This document shows positions 1 to 5,886 of a stretch of DNA of 8,032 bases, piece by piece. A program made the position numbers and the translations under genes. The DNA is taken from NCBI GenBank assembly GCA_026225015.1, contig JAMFRY010000113.1, forward strand, positions 1-8,032, read 5' to 3'. Numbering within the stretch: the first letter of the stretch is position 1; every line of letters starts with the position of its first letter. This stretch comes from Alphaproteobacteria bacterium (lineage in GTDB: Bacteria; Pseudomonadota; Alphaproteobacteria; Acetobacterales; Acetobacteraceae). Under the pieces are notes generated by a model. The model did not search any database. It had not been told where the DNA came from and worked only from the letters and a program-made list of their open reading frames with translations.

Positions 1-315
1 CGGGTGCTCGACACCCGGGCGGGCTGGACCCTGATCCTCATAGGCTGCGCGACCGGGGCGGTGTTTGCGGTGCTGTCGCTGGCGGTGTTTTTCATCTCCT
101 TTCCGCTGGTGCTGGACCGGCCGATCAGCGCCAGCCAGGCGATCGCGATTTCCGTGCGGGCGATGGCGCGCAATCCGTTCCTGGTGCTGGGCTGGGGCGC
201 AATAGTGGTGATCGGGCTGGTCGGCGGCGCGATTCCGTTGTTGCTGGGGATTGTGATTGTGTTGCCGACGCTGGGCCATGCGAGCTGGCATTTGTACCGC
301 CGGGCCGTGGTTTAA
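1..315 (+). CDS. DUF2189 family integral membrane protein, C-terminal part
   Basis: The frame is open at the left edge, so the true start lies outside; the GTG at position 4 is probably an internal valine. About 104 residues are visible. There are two hydrophobic stretches: one near residues 10-36 of the fragment, ending in a phenylalanine/proline-rich FISFPLVLDR segment, and one near residues 58-88. The fragment ends in LGHASWHLYRR. The segment SFPLVLDR, then SVRAMARNP, then a GxxPLLLGIxxVLPxLGHAxWHLYR ending, is what I know from the DUF2189 family of proteobacterial inner-membrane proteins, which are usually around 260 residues. Its function is unknown, and nothing here links it to the CoA enzymes next door. 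It ends in TAA whose bases overlap the stop codon of the convergent CoA-transferase gene. Confidence 0.85.
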   Translation, partial: RVLDTRAGWTLILIGCATGAVFAVLSLAVFFISFPLVLDRPISASQAIAISVRAMARNPFLVLGWGAIVVIGLVGGAIPLLLGIVIVLPTLGHASWHLYRRAVV

Positions 316-1562
316 ATCACGGGCTGGCGTAGGGGGTAGAGCTTCCGGTCGTCGGCCTCGGCCAGCGCCTGCCAGGACTTGAGTTCCTCTGCTGTGGCTT
401 CGTGCAATGCGCTGGCATGCGCAACGACATCCGTCAGTGCCAGCGAGACCAGGACGCCGCCGCCGGCGCAAAATCCTGCCCAGCCGGCCAAAGCCGCGGT
501 GATGCCGGTGAGCGGGTCGGCGATGGCGTCGCCGGCGAAAAGTGATTCGCCCCAGCCCCGGCGCATGACGGCGCCCAATCCGCCGGCGATGGCGGCATCG
601 TCGCCGAAGCCGATCCAGTTGGCGGCATCGCCGGTTCGGCCATGGGCAGTGATGGAAATCCAGGTGGCGCCGCGCGCTGCTTCCCGCTCCGCCTGGATGC
701 CAAGGGCTGCCAGAGCGCGGGGACGGGAGCTTTCGATGATGATGTCGGCGGCGGCGATCAGTTCGCGCAGGCGCCGGAGATGTTGCGGGTCGCGGAAATC
801 CAGCGTGATGCTCTCCTTGCCGGCATTGAGCAGGTTGAAGAAATCTGGATTGCCGTTGCGCGCGCCGTCCGGGCGGGTGGCGCTCTCGACCTTGATGATT
901 CGGCCGCCGGCCATTTGCAGGAGCGATGCGGCGAGTGGTCCGGCCCAGAGCGCTGAGAGGTCGATGACCAATGGCGTGGGCGCTTGTATGCGCGGCGGCG
1001 CCAGGCGGTCGATTTTGAAGGGCGGCGGCGTGGCCGTGGGCGCGGCGTCGGCGGCGAGCGCCAGACCCAGCAACCGGCCTTGGGCGAGCAAGGCGGCGGA
1101 TTCGCGCTGTGCCACGATGCGCGCCAGTTCTGTCCAGTCCCCGGCTTGCTCGCCCAGCAATGCGGGGATCAGTTCCCAATCCTCCCGGCGCGGCAGGTTG
1201 AGGGCGATATGGCCGTCGCTGCTTGGCAGCAAATGGCAACTGCCATTGGGAGAAACCGACCCCTGGCGCTTCAGGCCGAGCAGGCGGGCGCGCTCACCCA
1301 ATAACATTGCGCCGTTTGCGGGCAGGTTCTGCGCCGGCACAAGAAACTTCAGGGCGGCGAGCGCGCCATCCGCTGCGGTGGTGAGCGCGACAGGTGCGAC
1401 GCGCCCGGGGCCGTCCGGCGCGCCGGTGACTTGCATCAGGCCGGAACGGCGCCAGGCCAAAGCGGGATGGTCGCTGGCAACCAGCGGCGCGGCCGTTACA
1501 CCCAGCATGGCCAGCAAGGACTGCGCATGCGCCGAGGCGAGGCGGTTGGAGGGGGATTGCAT
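312..1562 (-). CDS. Family III (CaiB/BaiF-type) CoA-transferase, permuted architecture
   Basis: A 416-residue protein likely to move CoA between acyl groups in the cytoplasm. The clear core is C-terminal. Residues 198-240 (LVIDLSALWAGPLAASLL, then GGRIIKVES and RPDGAR) match the Rossmann start of CaiB-type enzymes. LLNAGKESITLDFRDP (residues 244-259) and the ADIIIESSRPRAL segment follow. GDAIADPLTG (344-353) carries the probable catalytic aspartate, D349. The first ~190 residues resemble parts that normally come after the Rossmann half: SGLMQVTGAPDGP (40-52) is like the central SGxMxxTGxPDGP motif, and residues 85-175 are like the C-terminal lobe. The order of halves is therefore permuted relative to the usual ~400-residue enzyme. 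I recall similar proteins in actinobacteria. The ATG at 1562 has no strong Shine-Dalgarno, only a weak AGGA about 13 bases upstream. It is divergent from the hydratase gene and convergent with the DUF2189 gene. The substrate is unknown. Confidence 0.88.
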   Translation of the reverse strand: MQSPSNRLASAHAQSLLAMLGVTAAPLVASDHPALAWRRSGLMQVTGAPDGPGRVAPVALTTAADGALAALKFLVPAQNLPANGAMLLGERARLLGLKRQGSVSPNGSCHLLPSSDGHIALNLPRREDWELIPALLGEQAGDWTELARIVAQRESAALLAQGRLLGLALAADAAPTATPPPFKIDRLAPPRIQAPTPLVIDLSALWAGPLAASLLQMAGGRIIKVESATRPDGARNGNPDFFNLLNAGKESITLDFRDPQHLRRLRELIAAADIIIESSRPRALAALGIQAEREAARGATWISITAHGRTGDAANWIGFGDDAAIAGGLGAVMRRGWGESLFAGDAIADPLTGITAALAGWAGFCAGGGVLVSLALTDVVAHASALHEATAEELKSWQALAEADDRKLYPLRQPVI

Positions 1563-1634
1563 GCGGCCAGGGTTATCCTGGTCGTTATCCTGAGCGCAAT
1601 TGCCGCGCTACCGCCTGGTCGGTAGAGTTTGGCC
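1563..1634. promoter_or_regulatory. Divergent spacer with short direct and inverted repeats
   Basis: The 72 bases between the two divergent starts must hold both promoters, unless transcripts enter from elsewhere. GTTATCCTG occurs twice (1572-1580 and 1584-1592, period 12). CCTGGTCG occurs twice (1577-1584 and 1614-1621). CCAGG-GTTAT-CCTGG (1567-1581) is a perfect 5-base inverted repeat. CTACCG-CCTGGT-CGGTAG (1608-1625) is a perfect 6-base inverted repeat ending 9 bases before the hydratase ATG. I could not find convincing -35/-10 boxes. A shared operator is plausible but inferred only from repeat structure. Confidence 0.4.
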
Positions 1635-2627
1635 ATGGACGGCTGCAAGCTGGAACCCTGGATGCTGCAATCCGACTGGCGCGGCGATCGCCGGCCGCTG
1701 CTGATTGTTGATCTGGCGGATTGGCCGGAAGATACAGAACTGGCGCCGCTGCCGCCGGTGCCCGTGATTGCGGTTGGAGAGGCGGGGCACGCCCAGGCGG
1801 CACGGGCGGATGTGTTGGCAGGTGAGGTGGCGCCGCTTGCGTTGCTTGTTGAAAAGATTGGGCAAGCGCCGCAAGCCAGTGCTGTTCTGGTGCAATTGCT
1901 GCGGGCGATCGAAGGCTTGCCGCCCGTCCAGGCGCTTCCGCTCGAATCACTGGCATTTGCGGCTTTGCAAGCAGGGCGTGAGTTCACGGCCTGGTTGGCG
2001 GGCTGTAAGCCCGCCCTACCTTCACCGTCCGGAACCCTGTGGGTTTCGCGGGAGGCGGGTACGCTGAATTTGCTGATCGATCGGCCGGGAGCGCTGAATG
2101 CCATCGATCGAGAGATGCGAGATGCGCTGTTTGAGGCGTTTTCGCTGGCGGCGCTCGATCCCGGAATTACCAAGGTGCGGCTGCGGGGGCGGGGAAAATG
2201 TTTCAGCTTGGGCGCGGATCTGGCCGAGTTCGGCACCACGCGGGATCCGGTGCAGGCGCATGCCATTCGCTGCGTCACGCTGCCCGCCTATCCGATGGCG
2301 CGGCGGGCGGAGATTTATGACGTTCACGTACAAGGTGGCTGTGTCGGGTCCGGGCTGGAGATGGCGGCTTTTGCCGGGCGGCTCACCGCGAGCGCGAATG
2401 CGTGGTTTCAACTGCCCGAGACAGGCATGGGGATTCTGCCAGGTTTTGGCGGCTGCGTTTCGGTTCCACGCCGCATGGGGCGGCAGCGCGCGGCGGCGCT
2501 GATGTTATCGGGCAAGCGGATCGGCGCGCAAACCGCTCTGCGGCTGGGGCTGATCGATGCGATTTTGGATGAGCCGGCCGCCGATGAAGGTGGCGCGGAT
2601 GCGGGCGGTGGAGAGGTTTTGCCGTAA
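1635..2627 (+). CDS. Enoyl-CoA hydratase/isomerase (crotonase) family protein with N-terminal extension
   Basis: A 330-residue crotonase-fold enzyme acting on acyl-CoA thioesters. The core starts near residue 133 with GTLWVS, followed by TLNLLIDRPGALNAIDREMR. The first oxyanion-hole motif is KCFSLGADLAEFG (188-200). The second is in VQGGCVGSGLEMAAFAG (232-248). E242 and E262 (FQLPETGMGILPGFGG) align with the two catalytic glutamates of classical enoyl-CoA hydratase, so hydratase activity is credible. About 130 residues precede the core, whereas ordinary family members are ~260 long. Part of this extension (AVLVQLLRAIEGLPP through FAALQAGREFTAWLAG) looks like the helical tail of a crotonase-type domain, so it may be a degenerate half-domain. 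An in-frame TAG at 1623 limits the start to TTG 1629 or ATG 1635; I chose ATG. A REP-like palindrome is translated at the junction of extension and core. The last 123 bases overlap the convergent amidohydrolase gene. Confidence 0.88.
   Translation: MDGCKLEPWMLQSDWRGDRRPLLIVDLADWPEDTELAPLPPVPVIAVGEAGHAQAARADVLAGEVAPLALLVEKIGQAPQASAVLVQLLRAIEGLPPVQALPLESLAFAALQAGREFTAWLAGCKPALPSPSGTLWVSREAGTLNLLIDRPGALNAIDREMRDALFEAFSLAALDPGITKVRLRGRGKCFSLGADLAEFGTTRDPVQAHAIRCVTLPAYPMARRAEIYDVHVQGGCVGSGLEMAAFAGRLTASANAWFQLPETGMGILPGFGGCVSVPRRMGRQRAAALMLSGKRIGAQTALRLGLIDAILDEPAADEGGADAGGGEVLP
1997..2019. repeat. REP-like palindrome inside the hydratase coding sequence
   Basis: GGCGGGCT-GTA-AGCCCGCC (1997-2015) is a perfect 8-base inverted repeat with a 3-base loop, followed by CTAC. 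It is read in frame as part of WLAGCKPALP, exactly between the N-terminal extension and the crotonase core. The right part, GCCCGCCCTAC (2009-2019), recurs exactly at 4037-4047 in the ligase/amidohydrolase spacer. The shape (GC-rich arms, GTAGGGCGGGC end) is typical of dispersed REP-type elements. Confidence 0.65.
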
Positions 2628-3956
2628 TTCTCGCCAATTCTGCGTGAGTAGGCAAAGATCGGCGGGCCCGCCGCTGGAGATTGTCCGGGTGCGGTTGAGA
2701 TCGGCCGGGTCCTTCAGGAAAAGTGCAATGGCATCCTCAGGCGTCAGGGCTTCGTCTGGACCAAGCAAAGCGCTTTGGGCAGTGCGGCGGGTGGTGGCGG
2801 CGTGCATGGCGGCCCAGGGATCAGGTGACCCAAACGGGGAATCACTGCCCGCTGCAAGGGCGATGCCGGCGGCCTGAAAGGAGGCAAGTCGGTAGAGATG
2901 CGGCCACTCGGCCTCAGGGATGGTTGCGCGATAGGCGTCGCCGCGTTCGGTGACGAAATGCGGCTGGGTGACGACGATGAGGTTTTGCGCCGCGATTTCG
3001 GCCAGCGAGTCCGCCGGTGTGACCGAGGCGTGCTCGATGCGGTCGCCCGGGATGCGTCCGGCTTCGCGGAAGGCGGCAAGGGTGAAGACCAGTTCGACCT
3101 CGGTGACGCAATGCACGGCGACGGGGCGGTTGCGTTGATGGGCGGCGCGGATCGCGGCGACGGTTGCATCATATTCCGGGAGGTGGGCTTCGTGCAGATG
3201 AATTTTGAACGGGCCGAGGCCTAGGCCGCTGGGTAAGCCTGGGGCGCGAAGTTTCTGCCGGCCGGCGAGGATGATCCGCTGCGGCAGCGCGCTGCTCGCA
3301 TGTTCGATGGCAAAATGCGCGGCGATGGAATCGTCATTGTCCGGGCTGATTTCGGTGATGCCGGTAATGCCGTAGCTGGCGAGCTTGGCGCCGATGGCGG
3401 CGAAGGACGGCAGGTTAGCTCCCAGCGCGCGGCGGAGAAAAATATCGTCATCGAACAGCCGCCCGGTATAATCGCCTGCTTCACGCTCCAGGGATTCCGG
3501 CGGCGGTTCGGCGGCGAGAAGCTGGTTCAGGCCGGCGGTGTTGAAAATCCACATGCGGCCGGTTCGGTGCTGGATGCGGATTGGGCGGGCGGGATTGATG
3601 CGGTCGAGAAAATGCCGGTCGATCAGGGCGCCGGTGACGCTTTCATGGTAGCCGATGCCGCGCAGCCAGCCTGCGCCCGGCCGGTTGAGGGCGATAGCCA
3701 GGGCATCGGCATTTTTGACTTCGGGCGGACCGCATTTGACGGATTCCATGGCAGCGGCGGTGGCGGCGATATGGATGTGGTGGTCGTGCAGGCCGGGGAG
3801 CAGCAGGCCGCAGGCGGCGTCGATGATGGTTTCGGTGGTGGCGGGGAGGTTTGTGCCGATCTCGGCGATTTGGCCGTGTGCGATGCGGATGTCGGTGGTT
3901 TGGCCGGTGAGGCGTTCAGCGTTGCGGATCAGGAGGTTTGGGGTGGGAAATTCCAT
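2505..3956 (-). CDS. Amidohydrolase family protein (Amidohydrolase_3 / YtcJ-like)
   Basis: A 483-residue metal-dependent hydrolase of the amidohydrolase superfamily, presumably cytoplasmic because no signal peptide is visible. The N terminus, LLIRNAERL then IRIAHGQIAEIG, is the usual beta-sandwich start. PGLHDHHIHI (54-63) holds the HxH metal motif (H60, H62). Further metal or active-site candidates are K251 (GPFKIHLHE), H282 (AVHCVTE), H309 (RIEHAS) and D372 (GSDSPFGSPDPW). These residues are in the right order for a (beta/alpha)8 barrel. The family cleaves amide, ester or cyclic C-N bonds, and the substrate here is unknown. Residues 456-463 (TFIGGRLI) are the normal family end. About 20 further residues, rich in Gln and Pro, run into the opposite gene. 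The ATG at 3956 lacks a clear Shine-Dalgarno. A hairpin lies 33-62 bases upstream, so it may be transcribed separately from the ligase gene. Confidence 0.87.
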   Translation of the reverse strand: MEFPTPNLLIRNAERLTGQTTDIRIAHGQIAEIGTNLPATTETIIDAACGLLLPGLHDHHIHIAATAAAMESVKCGPPEVKNADALAIALNRPGAGWLRGIGYHESVTGALIDRHFLDRINPARPIRIQHRTGRMWIFNTAGLNQLLAAEPPPESLEREAGDYTGRLFDDDIFLRRALGANLPSFAAIGAKLASYGITGITEISPDNDDSIAAHFAIEHASSALPQRIILAGRQKLRAPGLPSGLGLGPFKIHLHEAHLPEYDATVAAIRAAHQRNRPVAVHCVTEVELVFTLAAFREAGRIPGDRIEHASVTPADSLAEIAAQNLIVVTQPHFVTERGDAYRATIPEAEWPHLYRLASFQAAGIALAAGSDSPFGSPDPWAAMHAATTRRTAQSALLGPDEALTPEDAIALFLKDPADLNRTRTISSGGPADLCLLTQNWRELRQNLSTARIRATFIGGRLIQNRIDQPQPQSGLRADPLAR

Positions 3957-3983
3957 GCGGATGAGGTCTGTGGCGGCTTAAGG

Positions 3984-4018
3984 AAAATCGTCATGCCCCG
4001 CCTTCGCGGGGCATGACG
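3984..4018 (-). terminator. Strong hairpin with T tract, probable terminator after the ligase gene
   Basis: Positions 3989-4018 form a perfect 13-base stem (CGTCATGCCCCGC / GCGGGGCATGACG) with a CTTC loop. On the minus strand the stem is followed by ATTTTCC (3982-3988), so it could act as an intrinsic terminator 36 bases past the ligase stop. The CGTCATGCCCCGC...GCGGGGCATGACG form also resembles dispersed palindromic repeats common in alphaproteobacteria, so it may be a repeat that serves as a terminator. The T tract is short. Confidence 0.6.
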
Positions 4019-4028
4019 GGGTTTCAAA

Positions 4029-4047
4029 AGCCCGCCGCCCGCCCTAC
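4029..4047. repeat. Partial REP-like repeat next to the hairpin
   Basis: AGCCCGCC (4029-4036) is followed directly by GCCCGCCCTAC (4037-4047). Both pieces match the right arm and end of the palindrome at 1997-2019, but here they stand in the same orientation, so no inverted repeat forms. It lies between the ligase stop and the 3989-4018 hairpin. It looks like a rearranged or degenerate copy of the same repeat family. Confidence 0.45.
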
Positions 4048-4054
4048 GATTTAT

Positions 4055-5557
4055 TCACTGAAACAAGCGGCGGACCTCGCGGCGGAGCAGTTTGCCCATT
4101 TCGTTATAGGGGAGCGCTTCCACGACCAGGATTTTTTCGGGAACTCGGGAGGAGCGCAGGCGGTCGCGGATCAGGGTTTTCAGCTCCGCGTCCGTGGGCG
4201 CCTCGCCTTTGACGGTGATAGCCACAGCAACGGCTTCGCCCCATTCGGTGGAGGGCACGCCGACCGCGGCGGCATCGGCGATGCCTGGATGGGAGAGTAG
4301 CACGTCTTCGATCTCCCCGGGGGAGATGTTCTCGCCGCCGCGCACGATCACGTCATCGGCCCGGCCGGAAAGGAACAGATAGCCTTCCTCATCCAGATAG
4401 CCGGCATCGCGGGTGGGGAACCAGCCGCCGGCGATCAAGGCGCTGCGCTCGCGGTACTCGCCGGAGACCTGGTCGCCGCGGACATAGATTTCGCCCGCGA
4501 CACCGGCCGGCAGGACCTTGCCATCTTCGTCGCGGATTTCGAGTTCGATGGTGGGCAGCGGCTTGCCGACCGAGCCGAGCCGGGCCTTGACGCCGGGATC
4601 GGCCGAGGACAAGGCGGCGCGGTGTTCTTCGGGCCCGAGCAAAGCGATGGTGGAGCTGGTTTCGGTGAGGCCGTAGGCGTTGGTGAAGCCAGTTTGGGGG
4701 AATAATTCCAGCGCCAAGGCGATGAGTTCCACCGGCATGCGGCCTCCGCCATAGGCGATGGCGCGCAAGGAGGAGAGTTTCGCCGCCTCATCCGCGCGAT
4801 CGCGCAGCGATTCGACAATGCGTGAGAGCATGGTTGGGACCACGAAGGCGTTGGTCGGCTGTTCCGTGGCAGCGAGTTCGATCCAGGTTTTTGGCTCGAA
4901 GGAAGGCAGCAAAATAATCCGCCGCATGGCGTAGATCGAGCTGAGCAACGCCGCGATGCCCGCGATGTGATAGGGCGGCACGCTGACCAAAGCGGCTTCA
5001 GACGGGTCGGCTGAGGCAAAATCCACGGTGCCGAGAATGTAGGAGACCAGGTTGGAATGGCGGAGAATGGCAGCTTTCGGCGCGGCGGTGGTGCCGCTGG
5101 TGAAGAGCTGCACGGCGATGCCCTCGCCTTCGCCCGCTTCGCGCTCCGGGTCGGCGGCGGCTTCCGCGCGCTTGACGAAATCTTCGCGGGTGAGGACCTT
5201 ATCGATATGGTGCAGGGTGCTGGAGGGCGCCAGCTTGAGCACGCGCGCGGTGTCGCCGATGATGTAGGCGGGTTCTATGCGTTGGAGCAGAGCCGCGAGA
5301 TCGGCATCGGCGAGGCGGTAGTTCAGCGGGCAATAGGGAATGCCGGCCAGCGCCGCGCCGATCAGCGCGATGGGAGCGGCTTCGCTGCTGGTATCCAGCA
5401 AGGCGACATGCTCGGCGCCGCTTTTGGTGATTTCGGCGGCGGCGCCCGTGGCGGCGCTCCACAAAGCGGCGTAGCTCCAGTTCCGGCCGTCGCAGGTCAG
5501 CCCGATGCGGTCCGGCTCGGCGTCCGCCGCCATTTTCAGAAAGAGTGAAATATCCAC
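4055..5557 (-). CDS. AMP-dependent acyl-CoA synthetase/ligase
   Basis: A 500-residue member of the adenylate-forming superfamily. It activates a carboxylic acid with ATP to an acyl-adenylate, then transfers it to CoA. The phosphate loop is FTSGTTAAPKAAI (152-164). The A5 motif is NAYGLTETSS (293-302). RDAGYLDEEGYLFLSGRADD (383-402) gives the ribose-binding D384 and the hinge. VRGGENISPGEIEDVLLSHP (405-424) is the usual start of the mobile C-terminal domain. K489 in NEMGKLLRREV is the catalytic lysine. All key motifs are intact and the length is normal for the family. The GTG start at 5557 is preceded by GAGG seven bases away, which overlaps the stop codon of the upstream small gene, so the two are probably translationally coupled. 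The acid substrate cannot be read from the sequence. In this setting it probably activates an acid made downstream of the P450. Confidence 0.94.
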   Translation of the reverse strand: MDISLFLKMAADAEPDRIGLTCDGRNWSYAALWSAATGAAAEITKSGAEHVALLDTSSEAAPIALIGAALAGIPYCPLNYRLADADLAALLQRIEPAYIIGDTARVLKLAPSSTLHHIDKVLTREDFVKRAEAAADPEREAGEGEGIAVQLFTSGTTAAPKAAILRHSNLVSYILGTVDFASADPSEAALVSVPPYHIAGIAALLSSIYAMRRIILLPSFEPKTWIELAATEQPTNAFVVPTMLSRIVESLRDRADEAAKLSSLRAIAYGGGRMPVELIALALELFPQTGFTNAYGLTETSSTIALLGPEEHRAALSSADPGVKARLGSVGKPLPTIELEIRDEDGKVLPAGVAGEIYVRGDQVSGEYRERSALIAGGWFPTRDAGYLDEEGYLFLSGRADDVIVRGGENISPGEIEDVLLSHPGIADAAAVGVPSTEWGEAVAVAITVKGEAPTDAELKTLIRDRLRSSRVPEKILVVEALPYNEMGKLLRREVRRLFQ

Positions 5558-5569
5558 GTTAAAACCTCA
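5555..5569 (-). promoter_or_regulatory. Ribosome binding site overlapping a stop codon; translational coupling
   Basis: On the minus strand the small gene ends in TGA (5567-5569). The ligase GTG is at 5555-5557, nine bases after that stop. GAGG (5565-5568) overlaps the TGA and lies seven bases before GTG. This arrangement supports the GTG start and implies ribosomes finishing the small protein feed the ligase start. Confidence 0.7.
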
Positions 5570-5860
5570 ATCGGACGATGGCAGCGGCTTGGCGTCTTTA
5601 AGCACCAGCGCCGCGCCGTTCAACGACAGCGAACCGGCGCCGGGCTTGATGCAAAGCAGCTCCAGCGTGCCGGCGGCATCGACATAGCGCTTGCCGATTT
5701 TTGTACCCTCGGCAAAAGCCGGGTCCACCGCCCCCTTCTCGCCGCTGCGCTCGGCCACCATCGGCGCGCCGCCGCAGGCGACCACGCCATCCGGCACGGC
5801 CTTGATGATCATCACTTCGGTATCACACACCGCGCTTTTGAGTTTCGTTCCGGCTTTCAT
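5567..5860 (-). CDS. Small conserved-looking protein of unknown function, coupled to the acyl-CoA synthetase
   Basis: A 97-residue protein with no signal peptide or membrane segment. It starts KAGTKLKSAVCDTEVMIIK, continues with VVACGGAPMV (27-34 region), has a variable middle, then KIGKRYVDAAGTLELLC (54-70) and a lysine/proline ending KPLPSSD. Three cysteines (C12, C29, C70) stand in apparently constrained contexts (CDTEV, ACGGAPM, ELLCIKPGAG). Alternating hydrophobic residues suggest a small beta-rich fold. I recall similar short proteins next to acyl-CoA synthetases in actinobacteria, but I do not know a function or domain name. The ATG at 5860 follows GAAAGAG, a plausible Shine-Dalgarno. 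It sits 26 bases after the CoA-transferase and 9 before the ligase, so it is part of that operon. A metal-binding or accessory role is only a guess. The coding call is supported by its tight fit between the two genes. Confidence 0.8.
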   Translation of the reverse strand: MKAGTKLKSAVCDTEVMIIKAVPDGVVACGGAPMVAERSGEKGAVDPAFAEGTKIGKRYVDAAGTLELLCIKPGAGSLSLNGAALVLKDAKPLPSSD

Positions 5861-5886
5861 CTCACTCTTTCATGGTCAGGCTTGAA

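Noticed and set aside
379..1593. A 404-codon open frame on the plus strand, opposite the CoA-transferase
   Set aside because: It is antisense to a gene with clear family motifs. Its product is Ala/Ser/Arg/Pro-rich without recognisable domains, as expected for a shadow frame in high-GC DNA.
1629..1634. TTG at 1629 as the hydratase start
   Set aside because: It is in frame but TTG is a rarer start, an ATG lies two codons later, and neither position has a better ribosome binding site.
1997..2019. Intrinsic terminator inside the hydratase gene
   Set aside because: The stem is only 8 bases and is followed by CTACCTTCACC rather than a T tract, and the frame continues into the catalytic core.
1496..2278. 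A 260-codon minus-strand frame spanning the divergent spacer
   Set aside because: It would overlap the starts of both well-supported genes and encodes a Ser/Ala/Arg-rich sequence without motifs.
3300..4016. A 238-codon plus-strand frame opposite the amidohydrolase
   Set aside because: The product is Gly/Ala/Asp/Val-rich and low in complexity, mirroring the amidohydrolase codons. It runs into the hairpin, with no family resemblance.
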